Assembly (NCBI GenBank): GCA_004335835.1
Contig: RWJK01001663.1
Span: 54,935-118,934 of the forward strand
From: Scenedesmus sp. ARA3
Lineage: Eukaryota > Chlorophyta > Chlorophyceae > Sphaeropleales > Scenedesmaceae
Reading direction: 5' to 3'
Length of the DNA stretch: 64,000 nt
The translations under genes and the position numbers were made by a program. Positions 1 to 13,403 of the stretch are shown one piece after another; position 1 is the first letter of the stretch, and every line of letters begins with the position of its first letter. The notes below the pieces were generated by a model. That model made no database searches. It was not told where the DNA came from and worked only from the letters and a program-made list of their open reading frames with translations.

Positions 1-240
1 CAACAGCAGCACAAGAGAGTGGGGATTGCGCCGTGAGATGAGAATCGGAGAGGGTGACACGTCGGCAACCACAGCGCCAAGTACAACTCTGTCTCATGAA
101 CTGGCCGACAGACGCAAATACCTGCCTGCCGGCAGCTGAAAATGTCACGTGTCCGTGATGCTCACGTGCGGCACACACACGCCATCAGCAGCGCATACAC
201 CATGCATTTACGACCCAACACAACTGGCCAGCACCCGCAC

Positions 241-2665
241 CTGCAGGCCTGCCAGCAGCTCCAGCTTGTCTGCTGCGCTGCGCAGCTTGGCAGCTGCCTG
301 GCGGCTGCGTGCCGGCTGCGGCGTGGCAGCCACCACAGCAGTCAGCTGCTCACGCCTGGCCAGCAGCGCGGCTGTCTCTGCATCCACCTCCCCGCAGCGC
401 GCCTGTCATGTTGGCAGGGATAACAGCACACAGTCAGTCCTGGTCAGCAGGCAAGCACTGAACATAATCACAGTTGACTACACGTACTGGAAGGTGCCTG
501 TGACAGTGCCACCGATTGTTGCTGCAAATGCCTGCTGGCTGCAATGCAGCTGCATCCTCACGCACCTTCAGCGCCTGCACCTGCTCCTGCACCTCCCCTG
601 TGCGCTGCCGCCTGTCTGCATTCAGCCCCTGCAGCTCCTCCAGCCGCGCCCGCAGTGACGCCAGCCGGCTGCGCGCTGCGGCAGCCTCCTGCTGCGCCGC
701 CTGCTCTGCTGCCAGCTTCTTGAGCACGTCTGCGTGGAAGGCCTTGGCATACTCGCGCTGCTGCTGCGCCTTCTGCAGCTTGGCCTGTGATTCGAGTGCA
801 GTAAGGCAGACATGCGTGAGCAAGCATTGCAGTAAAACGTACTACGTCTAACGGGCATTGCAAACGCCAACACATGCCGCAAAGATGCACAGCTGGACTG
901 ATGAGCCAAGGCTGCATGTGGCAGATATCCAGTCAGCAATAAGCAGCCTAAGGTATGTGCTTCCCACCTGCACAAAGGCAAGCTGTTCTGCCAGGTCAGC
1001 CTGCTGCTCTGCCAGGAGCTGTGCCAGCTCCTGCTCCATGGCCTGGCGCAGCTGCTTCCAGCTCACAGCCGTCTGCGCGCGGCAGGCCTTCTTCAGCAGC
1101 ACCAGGCAGTGCTTCGCCTGCTCAAGCTGCGTGTGGCGCACAGTCTGTGTGGCACGCAATGCAGAAGGTGTACGGCGGCAGCAAGTATCAGCAGGGTAGG
1201 GAAGACAGGTTGGCATGCATGGCAAAACGGTCTATGCAAGCCTGGTTGTGCATAGGTTGCTGTTGCCTGCCTTCAACAGCAGCGTGATATGGCAGTGCAC
1301 TTGATCAAGCTGCACAGGGCTGACAATCAGCATGGCTAGCAAAACAACAACGAGGTGCAGGACAGATCATTGCAGCAGCTGGTGCATGTGCGTTCCTGTG
1401 ACAGGACCAAGCTGACCTGCCTGCTGCTGCACCAAGTATCCCAGCTCTCTCAGCAAAAAGAGCGGTCCATGTCGTTCAATGCCCACCTGCACTGTGGCAA
1501 AGACTGGCGGGTTGTCCACCCCTGTCTGGTCCTCCAGCTTGTACGCCTCGCGGCGCTTCGCCTGCATGTCCGACTGCAGCTTGTGCATGGCGCCCTCAAA
1601 CACAGCAACCTCGCAGCCTGCGCACAACACGCGCATGGCACAGCACAACCAGATGAGGCACAGCAGTCTCCTTGTCGGAAGTATCAGCGGGTTGACTTAT
1701 GTCACTGCACGGTTGCTGCATCTGCAATGCTTCTGATGCAAGCAACAAGCTGAGCCAGTCCTGTATCAGATGCGATCCGCCCCCGCTGCATTAAACCCTG
1801 CGCATCAGCAGCTCACTTGTGACAGCCAGCAGCTGCAGCGCCTGGTTCAGGTCCTGCGGCACGCTTGAGGGCTGGAAGTCCATCACGCTGATGCTGGTGC
1901 CACGCCGGATGTGGGTCAGGAACTGCATGTCCACGATCTGGCAGAAGTCGCTGAACGCAATGGGCTGCGCTGTGCGCTGCTGCTGCGCGCTGCTGGCGCC
2001 AGCTCCCCTGGCAGTAGAGCTTGGTGTGAAGCCAGCCCCCGCACCACCCAGCGAGCCTAGTGGGCCTGCAGAGGCACATTGGCACAGCAGCAGACGGAGG
2101 ATCACACAGCATACAGCAGCATTAATTGATGTTCAGTGCATGCCTAGGGGCAGAGCATCTTCCCAGGTATCATGCATGAACTGCCTCGCCGCATCTGGCA
2201 GTATTGGTGGGACAACACAGTTTAGCTGGCCTTGACCGTATGCAGCCGCAGCACAATGGCCATCCAAACGCAGCCAGCAGACATTGACCCCGCATGTGAA
2301 GCAGGCCACAGCTCACACGCACCTGAGAAGGGCATGGTGATGGGCCGCTCCTCGCCAGCTGCCAGATCTGGCGGCAGCGCAAAGTCTTCCAGCGTAGCAT
2401 CTTCTAGCGCATTCGTCTGGCCACCCTGCGAAGCTGCACCTGCAAGCTCCAGCGTTGGCTCGCTGCCCTGCTCCGCAGCTGGGCCAGCGGGGCTGGCAGC
2501 AGCAGCAGCGTGCTGCTGTGGTTGTTTTGCGGCAGAGGGCGGCGTCAGCTGCTGCTGGCTCTGCCAGATGCCCAGGACAGGGCTGGAGTCATCTCCTGCG
2601 GCTGCTGCTAGTGCGGCAGTTGCGCCTGTAAGCTCCATAGACATGTCTGCATCGGCAGCTGCAGG

Positions 2666-2698
<33 letters not shown>

Positions 2699-5600
2699 AG
2701 GGTCAGCTGGGCCAGGGCCTGTCAGATCAGGCGAGCCGAAGGCACCACCTGCAGCCGCGCTGCAAATCTGTGGACTGCCAAATGCCGGCTGCTGCGGCTG
2801 CCCGAAGACGCGAGCAGCACCAGCAGAAGGAGGATCCACAACAGGCGCGCCGCCTGCAATGGTGCCGCCAAGCATGCCCGCACGTGGCAGTGGGAACAGG
2901 CCCATCACACCACATGCAGATGCTGCAGTGGAGTCTGCCAGCAGCTTCGTGGTGCACTCCTCGTAAGGCGGCGCCGCTGCTGCAGCACTGGTGCGCGTGG
3001 CTGCGCTGCTGCCAGCCGCAGCTGTCATGGCAGCGCCAAACACCCCCTGGGCCAGTGCGCGGCCACTGGGTGCTGCCATGCTGCTGCGCGGCATCAGCGG
3101 CTGGTGGCCACCTGTGCTGTCAGCCAGTAGCTGTGTGGTCTGGCCACCTCCCCTCTGTTTGTAGGCACCAACGCAGCAAAGCAGGTGATGCGGTATCGTC
3201 AAGCAGTGCACATTGCATGGCTGGGTGATGATTAGTAAGATGTGCGAAGTATGCATGGTGAGCTGGACCAGCAGGGAACCAAACAGGAGCTGCTAGATTT
3301 TTCAGGCACATACGCGACGCATGCACCGAGTGTGATATGCTGTCAGTTCAAGCACGGCAAAGGCTTCAGACGAGCACAGCTCTGCAGCAGCGTTGGGACT
3401 CTTCCCTGTCCGATGCCCAAACACAGCTCACCAGGTGCATGGTGGGCACGTTGCTGCCGACGCTGCCCCTGCCTGTCGTGCCACAAGCTGCATGCTGCGC
3501 AAGCGGCACATGGGCCCAGCCACCAAGGTTCCTGTCATCCAGCAGCAGGTTGGTGGTGAGGCCATCGCCATCTGCTGCTGCTGCTGCACCAGAGAAGCCA
3601 GGCACACCACCAGGAGTGTCCTCCTCCTGCTGCTGCTGCAGCCGCTGCTGCTGGCCTGTCAGCAGGCCTGGCGTACGGTCAGGGCTGATAGCCATGTCTT
3701 CTGTCACTTCTCCGTCTGCTGCCACGCCAGCAGGCGTAGCTGCCTCAGCAGCAGCGAACGCACCAACAGCGCCTGCAGCATCCTCTGGAACTGCTGCTGC
3801 TACTGGCTGTACTGGTGTAGCTACCTCCTCAGGGATCACCTCAGTGGCCAGGCTACTGCGGTGCTGCCCGCGCGCCACGCTAGACCTACACCTGCCTCCT
3901 GCCCTGCCTGCCGGCGGCCCCATGCCGCCTGCAGCTGCGCCAGCTGCTGCCGCTGCTGGAGCAGCCGTGACACCTGGCAGTGTGCGGTGCGGCAGCTGGC
4001 CCTGCCGCACTGCAAGCGTGAGCTCGCCAGTGCCGGAGCTCTCCGAGTACACGTGGTGCAGTGTGGCCTCGCCCAAGCCGCCAGCACCTGCAGCAAGGCA
4101 TACAGGCAGCAGCAGCACAAGAACATAAGAGCACCTTCAAGTGACCCAAAAGATACACCTCTATGCAGCACCTGGCGGAGCTGCAGGTATACAATGATAC
4201 CAGAACACAGCGCAATGCTCAGGTAGACAGAAGCGGGGATCTCCCTTCTGAGGCATTTGTACAGCGGCTCTGCCTTGCAGCATTGACGCATGCCTGAAAC
4301 CCACTGCGCTGCACAGCTGGCCCACGCACCTGGCATGTCCAGGTCCATCTGCATGGTGTCATCCTCGCCAGGCACAAAGCCCCACTTGTTCTGCTGGTCA
4401 GCAAAGCGGTTCATCGTGCTGCGGCGCGAGCGCCCGCCATCGCCACCTGCTGCAGCGGCAGCAGCAGCAGCAATGCCAGCCTCCAGTGCCTCTGTGAAGC
4501 CGCCTGTCAAAGGGCTGCCCAAAGGGCTTGCCATGCTGCGGGTGATGCGGCGCAGCGGCGAAGGTGTGGGGTCCATGCTGGGCGCCAAGTTGGGGCGGCC
4601 ACGCTGCTGCTCGCTGCCGGCTTGCGCCTCTCCAGGTGGCGTCTGCATGTCCATGACTGCTGTACCATCTGCAGGAACAGCAGGTGACATAGCACCGGCA
4701 CTGCTGCGGCGCTTGCTGCCGCTGCGCGTGCGCGGTGAAGTCAGCGGCTCTGAGGGAGCAGGGCTGGCAGCAGCTGCAGTGCCCTGTCTGCTAGACCTGC
4801 GCCCGCCGCTGCGTGTGGCTGTTGCAGGAGAGGGCTGCGCTGGGGAGGCAGCAGCAGCTGAGCCACGAGTGACTCTGCTGCTGCTGCGGGGGGCTGCAGC
4901 AGTGAAGTTATCACAGCGGAGGGCACCAATCAATTGCAAGCACTGCGCTGCAGTTGCATGTGCTTGCGGCAGTTGCAAAGCAGGGCTCTGGACCCTAACA
5001 TGTGCACTTGCACATCTACCATTGCAGATGTTGTTTGCGCAGCTGAGCCTGAGTGTCTGCAGCAGGTGACAGCTCTGCAGGCACTTACTCTGCGTCTGCA
5101 CTTCAGTGTTGCCTGTCAGCTCCATGGCAGAGCCATCAGCAGAGCTGTCATTGTAGACCTCCTCCTCATCCTCCTCCACGAGTGTGGACAGCCCAGGCAC
5201 GTTGTCTGTGATGTTGTGTGTGCTGTCTTTGAGCCCTGCTGCTCCGCCTGCGTATGGGTGCAGCGGGAAGCTGTCGTTCTCACTGGCCCCAAACGGCACC
5301 ATCCCAAGCGCTGCCTGCTGCTGCAGGGTATCATTAGTCAGCTCCATGGACATTGGAGACAGCCCAGGGCTCTGCAGCAGGTATGCCTGGTCAAACTGCT
5401 GCTCCAGCCCTGGCTTTGCAGGCCACAGATGGCCATCCATTGCATCTGCTGGCTGGTGCAGCTGCTGCAGCTGCTGGTGCTGCAGAATCTGGTTTTGGTT
5501 AGCGAGCTCTGCCAAGGGCTGCGTGTCCTGTGAGAGCGGAGACTGCTTGTCCTGCAGGGCGCAACAGCAGGTGTGCAGGAGCAGCACATCGCGTTTACAG

Positions 5601-6020
5601 CAGTACCACAGCTGCAGACATGGTGGTGCAGGGTCCATGTGCAATCGCGTTGCATATCCTTCGCTGCTGCATCATTGTGGCCTGGGGCAGGTGCACATTG
5701 ACTGAAGGTAGCACCAACATACTGCGCACCTTTTGAAACAAGTGCATTGTTTCCAGCTCATCATCTGGTGCAAAGCTGACACGCCTGCCGCCCTTAGCGC
5801 GCAGGCTTCTGCGCCTCTGGTTCTGCTCATCCGCAGCCCGCTTCCGCAGAATCTGCGATCAGAGAAGGTAGAGCAGATGGCTCAGCTTGGGGTATGAGTG
5901 AACAGTGCTCCAGAAGGAGACTGCCCTCTTGCTGCTGCCATATGCTGCTGCTGAGCCCAGCTCAACAAGCTGCGACCGACAACGACTCACCGAAGAAGGT
6001 GTGCGTCCTCCCGGCTGCAT
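241..6020 (-). CDS. KNL1: KNL1/Spc105-like kinetochore scaffold (3' end beyond window)
   Basis: Outer-kinetochore scaffold of the KMN network, which recruits PP1 and the Bub3-Bub1 checkpoint complex. Exons on the minus strand: 5991-6020, 5730-5852, 5089-5551, 4330-4947, 3432-4087, 2323-3154, 1817-2065, 1487-1617, 968-1144, 566-784, 241-402. All phases close, giving 1220 codons so far. The N-terminus has an SSILRKR sequence (residues 9-15; SILK-like) and GRRVSFAPDDE (RVSF PP1-docking motif, about residues 33-43). MELT motifs stand at about residues 120-123 (MSMELTND), 194-197 (AMELTGNT) and 803-806 (MSMELTGAT). A basic, Ser/Pro/Ala-rich disordered middle follows. From exon 7 the Spc7-like part begins (DMQFLTHIRRGTSIS), then long Gln/Glu/Ala coiled coils in exons 8-11. 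The C-terminal RWD domains would lie left of position 1. Identification rests on the ordered SILK/RVSF, MELT and coiled-coil layout; the exon model is mine and lacks transcript support. Confidence 0.87.
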
Positions 6021-7406
6021 GATGACCAGTTAAATGCGTTCTGCGAACAGCTCCGTCGAGCTTATTGCACAACAAGACTTGATGCCCAACTTGCTATCCT
6101 TGACGTGAGCTTACGCACGAAAGCAGAATTAACATCACATAGTTACGAAAATAAAGAGAGCTGTAATGCAGCAGCAGCGTTGTTGTGGCAGCATGTGTAT
6201 GCTGCATTTGCGGTGGATACGACGAACCAAACAAAGCCCTGACAAGCAAATACCAACATGTATTGCTAGATGATGAGGCCTCTTCCACCGAAACGGTGCG
6301 TCACAGACAAGAGCTAGTTCAAATGTTGTTAGTAGTTATCTTCCTCGCTGGAGCCGCACAAAGGCCATTGACTGATCCATACACCTTTGATATTGTTAAA
6401 AAGGCAGTCAAGGTATTCGGGCGCGTCTGTTGTTGTGCTTGAATTGTGCTGCCACTGCCCTGTGTCTTTCAAAGGCAAAGTTTGTGGTGCTGCAACGGCC
6501 ACTGCATTGCTGCAACAGGACACGGACATACATTGGCATCTGTAGTTGCCGGTTTTGGTCCTAAGTGTCTGGTCAAGTCGCCTAGCTGCGTGTACTAACC
6601 ACCGGCCTACGAAGCCAGCACTCCTGAGCAGTGTGATCATGCCTAGTAGTGTGCATCACAGATCACAATAAGCAGGTAATAGACTCTTGATATGTACATG
6701 CATACATTTTCTTATGCATGATGCTCGGTTCCTGTGGCCTCGAGATGCAGTTTCGGCGCGCATAATTTGACCGGTGCAGCACAGACATTTACGGGGTCCC
6801 GGCCGAGAATGTTTGTTGCTTGTACGGTGTATAATATTTTACCACTTTTGTATAATGTAGTTGCTGGTGGTGCTGAGTCTTGTCGAATGTACGCGGCCAA
6901 GACATTTGCCAGCGGTTGATGCCGTACTGGCATGAGCGTTTCTGGCAAGCTCAACAATCCAGCTTTGGTTGCGCAGCAACAAAATGGTACAAGAAAGTAT
7001 TGGTAGGTTCGCGGTTGTTTATGGCGACGTAACGAGTCATTCAACGTGGGATACGCCTCGCCACGTAGCTACGCCTGTAGTGAACGTCGCACGCCTTCAG
7101 GCCTCTCCAGCTTCGTCCTCCCCAGTAGAAAACTAGTATTGTAAAGGTATGCGGGATATTCGACAACGCAGCTGCAGAAACTAGCACTAGACCGCGCTCA
7201 TTGCACACTCCGCAAATGCCTGTGCACGTCAAGCAAGTTCCCTTCGTTCGCATGCGCGGCAACTCCGAACATTATGCTTGCCTAAGTCACACAGATGCAC
7301 GAGCCAAACTGCGCTACACGCCGTCTGCTGACGCAGGGCCCAGCAGCTGGTGCAGCCAGCAGCAGCGGTGGCAGAACTGGCAGGTCAGCAGCACTGAGCC
7401 TGCCAG
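6021..7406. promoter_or_regulatory. Divergent intergenic region between KNL1 and the large membrane protein gene
   Basis: About 1.39 kb separates the two start codons, which point away from each other, so both promoters must lie here. It is visibly more AT-rich than the coding DNA and free of CAG runs. A TATA-like stretch (tataatatttt) lies near 6830-6840 and another (tataatg) near 6852. No gene or RNA was recognised. Confidence 0.45.
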
Positions 7407-8287
7407 ATGTCTGGCCGCCCTCAGCAGCCGCAGCAGCTGCAGTCAAACAGGGTGCTGATATGCAGGCGCACAGAAGACCTGGGCATGGCAGGGCCTTACT
7501 CGCCAGAGGAGTCGCCTCGCTTTGCCACGCAGCGTAGCCCACGCGCTGTCTCACCACGCGCAGACCATTATGAGCGGCAGCAGCAGCAGCAGCAGCGTGC
7601 GCAGCGCATGCAGCAGCACAGTAGCAGCTCGCTGCACGCAGTCAACAGCGACTGGTCAATCGCTTCTTTCCCGCCAGAGCAGCAAGCTGCAGCCAGGTCA
7701 GCATCCCCTCCTGCAAGGGGACCTGCTGCCAGCAGCAGCAGCAGCGGCTATATGGGAGGCAGATCTACCTCACCTCCCATAACCAGCCCTTTTGCACAGC
7801 ACCAGCAGCAGCTCTCAGCGTACGCACAGCTGCTGCCGCATCCGCATCCGCACGCCGCCCCTCACTACCCGCAAGCGGCAGAGGAGGAAAGCAGCTACGA
7901 AGAGGAAGAGCAGCAGCCACACCAGCAACAGCAGCAGCAGCAGCAGCAGCAGAGCAGGCAGCTGCCGAAGGAAGCCAGATCAGCGCGGAAGACAGCTGCC
8001 AAAGCAATCCAAAGGTTTGCAGATGACCTGGATGCAGCAGGTCTGCCAGACTTTGAAGTAAAGCAGCTGGTGCACCGCTACGCATCCTCGCTCTCCTGCC
8101 CAGACTCCCCAGAGACACTCGCAACACTGGAGGCAGCTGCAGCAGCTGCAGCAGCCGCAGCAGCAGCAGCAGCTGCTGCTGCAAGCCGAGCGCCAGCCAA
8201 CACGCCTCATATGATGAGCGTGAATAACAGCGCAGCACGAGCCAGCATTAGGACAGCTCCAGTGGGCAGCCGTGCAGCAGCAAGCCT

Positions 8288-8326
<39 letters not shown>

Positions 8327-8743
8327 CGCCAGCTGCGGCAATGACAGGAGCGGGGCAGCAGGCGACGTACCCGAGACGCTCGCAGCGCTGCTGGCCATCG
8401 TAACAGATGAATGGGAGTGGACTCACAATGCATCCGGCCCGGCAGGCACGGCTGCAGCAGCTGCAGATGCTGCAGCACAGCATGCCAACGCATCAGCTGC
8501 TGCTGCTGCTGCTGGCGGAGCTACCCCTCGCGCGTACAAGCCTGCGACACAGGTGTTTGGCAGTCCAGTAGGGTACGGCGCAGGTATCAGCACCAGCAGC
8601 AGCAGCAATCTGCACGCTGCTGTAGCGCTCAATGACACGCCAGGTCAGCTTCGGCTGAGGTATAGCAAGAGCACCAGCATTGGAGAAGACAGGACTGACA
8701 GCCCTGCACGCCCGCTGCCGCAGTCACCAAGCAACAGCACACC

Positions 8744-8787
<44 letters not shown>

Positions 8788-9008
8788 ATGTATACCACCA
8801 AGCGCTGCGTGCTCAGCAGCAGGCCAGCAGCCGCCGCACACCCAGCCCTACGCGCAACACACAGCAGCTGCACAGCAGCAGCAGCAGCACGAGCCGCTAC
8901 GCCAGCCCCACGCGCACAACAGCTGCACAGCAGCAGAGCAGCAGCCGCACTGTCAGTCCTTCACGCAGCGGCGCTGCTAGCCGCTACGCAAGCCCTCCTA
9001 GAGGCACC

Positions 9009-9050
<42 letters not shown>

Positions 9051-9520
9051 CAGCACAGGTGCAGCTCGCGTGCAGTTTGCCCTCGCCCGGCTAGCCCTCA
9101 GAGGCCGCTAGCTCAAGTGGCAGTGTACAGTAGCCGCAACACAAGCTCTACTGGGCAAAGGGCCGCAAGCCCAACAAACAGGGCTTCAGTCGGGCAGCAG
9201 CAGCAGCAGCAGAAGCACGGGCGGCAGAGCAGCAGTCCACAGCGAGGTGTACCAGCTCCAAACACTGTAGCATCAAATGCCAGCTCAGCAGCTGCCAGGC
9301 AGAGCGGAAGGCAGAGTGGCGCGCCGCTTGCAGCCAGGATCAATGCAGCTGCCCAGGCGCTGACGATCGGCGCCAGCAATGGCGGCAGCAGCAGCAGCCT
9401 GGACGCGCGGGTGGCTGAGGTGTGCGCAAGCGCTTATGAACGGCTGCTGCCGCGCCTCATGCGCGCGAGCAGCAGCAAGGCAAAGGGCGGCAGCAGCAGC
9501 GGCCTCAACACCAGCACCAG

Positions 9521-9565
<45 letters not shown>

Positions 9566-12257
9566 AGGGGCAGCTCGGCCTGGGCTCACCGAGGTTCCTT
9601 GGAGGAGAAGTAACAACAGCTCAGCCCAGCAGAGTTCCGCTGGTTATGCAGGGTACCCAGCTGCTGCAGCGCCTCAAGAAACAGCAGCAGCAGCAGCAGC
9701 AGCAGCTACCGGCAGCAGCAGCAGCAGCAGCTACAGGTCACCGCAGGCGGCAGCAGCAGCATTGCCGCTAGGTGCGTGTGACGAAGGAGCAGCGGAGCCT
9801 TATGAGGATGTGTGTGCATCGGCCTCTGAGGCAGGAGACGATTCAAACTCAAATGCAGCACCAGCTGCTAATGACAACAGCGTGCTCTCTCCTCGCATGG
9901 CGGTTGCAGGCGCTGCTGCTGCTGCTGCTGCCAGGCAGCCAGATGCACAGGCAGATCCAGCCGCTGCTGCTGCTGCTGCCGCCGCAGCAGCAGCAGGATG
10001 CGGCTTTACCAACCAGCAGCGCAGCAGCAGCAGCGGCAGCGACAACTTCTCACTGAAACCCCACCTGCCTCACAACAGCAGCAACAGCAGCGACGGCAGC
10101 ACTGCTGCCGAGGACGCACCTGGAAGTTGCGATGCCAGTGTTGTGAACTTCCCATTGGCCCACCTGACCTCCAGCAGCAGCAGCAGCGGCGCGTATGGTG
10201 ATGGCGCAGACACGCCGCACCTCAGTCTGCCTTCCCCGCATGGCAGCTTCATGAGTTACCACCACCAGCAGCTGTCTGCGCATTATGGTAATGCGTCAAC
10301 GGATGATGACAATGACACAGATGACAGCCCATGCAGCTTTGCAGAGCAGCAGGCGCTGATCCAGCAGCAGCAGCAGCAGCAGCAGCAGGAGGATGATGCT
10401 TTCGGCAGCTTCCATTTCAGGCTTCCGCCCATCAGGACAAAGAGCAACGGCAATTCAGCACTCCACAGCGCATGCAACCCCAATGCAGCTGGGATTAGCA
10501 GCAACCAGGGGCCACATCTCGAGCCAGCTCAGCTGCTGCGAGGTAGCAACGGCGGCGCAGCTGCTGCTGCAGCAGCAGCAACAGAGTCCGATCGTCTTGC
10601 TGCTGCCGCTGCTGCCACTGTGCGGGCAAGCAAGCCCTTAAGCAGGGCCGGCAGCATTGTTGCAAGTGTGGCGAGCACTTTGAGCCGCATCACTTCTGGC
10701 CGAAGCGTTTCAGCCGGCGGTGCCTTGAAGTCTGGCGGCAGCAGCAGCATGTATGGCCTGCCTCAGCCACCTACTGAAGAGACGTCTTTGCTAAACCCGC
10801 TGTTTAGCCCAAGCTCGCATGGGAGCAACCAGTCTAGCCCAGGACAGCTCGGCAGCAACGCTGCTGCTGCTGCTGCTGGTGGTGGTGGCGGAGGGTTTGG
10901 CAGCTCCCGCTCTGATCATGCGCTGCGGCACAGGCTGAGTCAGTCTACTGCCTGGCTAGGCACTACAAACTCAGGCGGTACAGGCAGTACACATTTGAAC
11001 ACAGGCGGTACAGGCAGTACGCATTTGAACACAGGCAGTACAACAGCAGACGGCCAGCCTGGGGGATCAGCTGCAACCATCAAGGCGTCGAGGTCTGGGG
11101 CAGGAGTAAATGCAGGAGCACTGTGGATGGTCATGCCTGATGCTGGAAAAGAGAGCATTGCGTGCGGCATTATGCAGCAGCAGGAGAAGGCACACCTTGC
11201 CGGGGCTATTCCTGCAGCACCTGGCACGGCTGCCTACATGGCTGCTGCCTCTGCAGGTGGGTGGAATGCTGAATAATTTGCATGCAGTGTAATCTTGCTG
11301 GCGATATAATATAGAAAAAGGCATGCATGCAAAGTCGAATCATGCCAGCGATGCGACAGGAAAGTCAGCATACATGATGCATGTACGGCTGCCTATATGG
11401 CTGCTACCTCGCAGGTGAGCAGAACACTCGACACTGAACAACTGCATGCAGTTGTATCATTCAAGCAATGCAACAGGAAAGTCAGCATACATGATGCACA
11501 TACGGCTGCCTACATGGCTGCTGCCTCTGCAGGTGGGTGACATGTGAAAAGTGCATGCATGCAGCTGTACTTTTGCAGCAACGTGGCAGGGTCATTCGGC
11601 ATGCAGCCCGCCCATCAAGACTGGGTGCTGGAGTAAACCCTGACACCCCATACCTCTCTTCCTGTACTTCCTCCTCAGCATGCGTGTGTGCGTCCCTAGC
11701 TGCCTCTGCAGCTGTGTGCCTCCCTAGCTGCCTCTGCAGCTCCTTGCACTGCACCAAACCACACACGCTGTTTATCGCACTACGCACGCCTCGATCCTCC
11801 GCATGAACATAACTTGCCCAACGCTGCCGCCCCGCCTGCATATATATTATCTGCTTGTATTGCAGGTGCTCACAGGGCGCACGACATTGCCTTTTACAAG
11901 GCGCAGGGCAGCAGCGGCGGCGGAAAGTCCAGTGCAGCAGGCAGCATGCCAAAACCTCAGGAAGCTAGCTACAGCTGGGTTCAGCGGCTGGCACGCAGCG
12001 AGCCAGGCGCAGGCTTGGGTTTAGGTTTCAGTGCAGGGGCGGGTCAGGGTTCAGGGCTTAACAACGGCAGCATCAAAACCGCGAGGAACAGCGCGAGCAG
12101 CGGCGTGAGTGCGGCGACACACCACACACACAAGAGCTGCAGCAGCAAGCAGAGCATGCCATCCATCACTGGATCTGCAGCAGAACAGAGCACCACTCGC
12201 AGCGGCGTCTCCCGCAGTGGTAGTACAAACACGGCAGCAAGCAAGAAGTCTGCTGGC

Positions 12258-12289
<32 letters not shown>

Positions 12290-13370
12290 GGGCAAGAATA
12301 CAGGCCCTCGCCGCATGTTCACCAAGCACCTGCTGCTGATCCTGCCGCTGCTGCTGCTGGTGGCTGCACTAGGCACTGGGGCTTGGGCCTGGGCATATGT
12401 TGCCACCAACAAGCCTGAGAATGCACCAGCTGCTGCTGTTGTGCAAGGGCCGTCGCTGCTGTTTAGAGTTACTGTGGCAGTGCCGACGCTGGGGTCTGGG
12501 CAAGGCTGTTCAAGATGGTTTGGAAACAGCCAGGTGAGAAATGCAAAAGTTTGCCTTTGCTTGCAATCGCTGAACACTGCAATCATTGACACGCTGTTGT
12601 CTATGATGCGTGGTTCAACAACACAAGCATATGTGGATTGAATTGCAATAGATATCCTCTGTGCGCGCCTGAAATCATCCTCACCGCATTGTCATTGTCT
12701 AATATCTGCTGTTCTGCAGAGAGTGCTGAACTACCAGCAGCTGTTTGCAGCCGCTTACTCAGCATCCTTAGGCATCACCGTGCCTGAAAACTCAGTGAGA
12801 AGCATCGCCTGCAGCAACGCAACTGTGTTTGCGCACACACCAGCAGCCAACAGCAGCAGCGCTGTACCTTCTAGCCTGCAGCAAGCTTCACACACCTCAG
12901 TGCGACCGCAGTCTGCCCCAGCAGCAGCAGCAGCAGCAAGCCCGGCAGCTAAGAGGCCCGGAGCGGTGATGGCAGCAGCAGCAGCGGCAGCAGCAGCACC
13001 GGCTGAGCACATCATTGGGCAGCTGGCAACACGCCAAGCATCCAGGACGCTGCTTCAGCAATTCTTTTTGGAATACCCGGCATCAATGGACATTTCGACT
13101 GTGTTTGCGCTGCCAGATCTTTCCAACAGTGCAGCAGCACGCGCAGCGTTTGTGGAGGCAGTTGTATCCAAGACCGCACAAACCTTGGACAGTCCGTTGA
13201 GTCACTTCTTTGGCGTGTCTGAGGTTATGGTGAAGGCAGTGGAGCTGATCAGATCTGATGCAGCAGCAGCAGCAGTGGCCGCGCCAATCAGCGCATCCAA
13301 AGTGCAGGCAGCAGCGCCAGGGTCTGCTGCATCTGCTTCTACCGCCAGATCAACCACCGCACCTGGAGGC

Positions 13371-13403
<33 letters not shown>

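Noticed and set aside
2232..2966. Plus-strand Ala/Ser-rich frame
   Set aside because: Antisense of KNL1 exon 6; GC-rich repeat codons stay open on both strands.
3836..5644. Uninterrupted 602-codon frame on the minus strand through the KNL1 region
   Set aside because: It passes through clear introns (GTAAGT at 5088, GTGCGT at 4329) and loses the exon 5 frame; the spliced model keeps phase and motifs.
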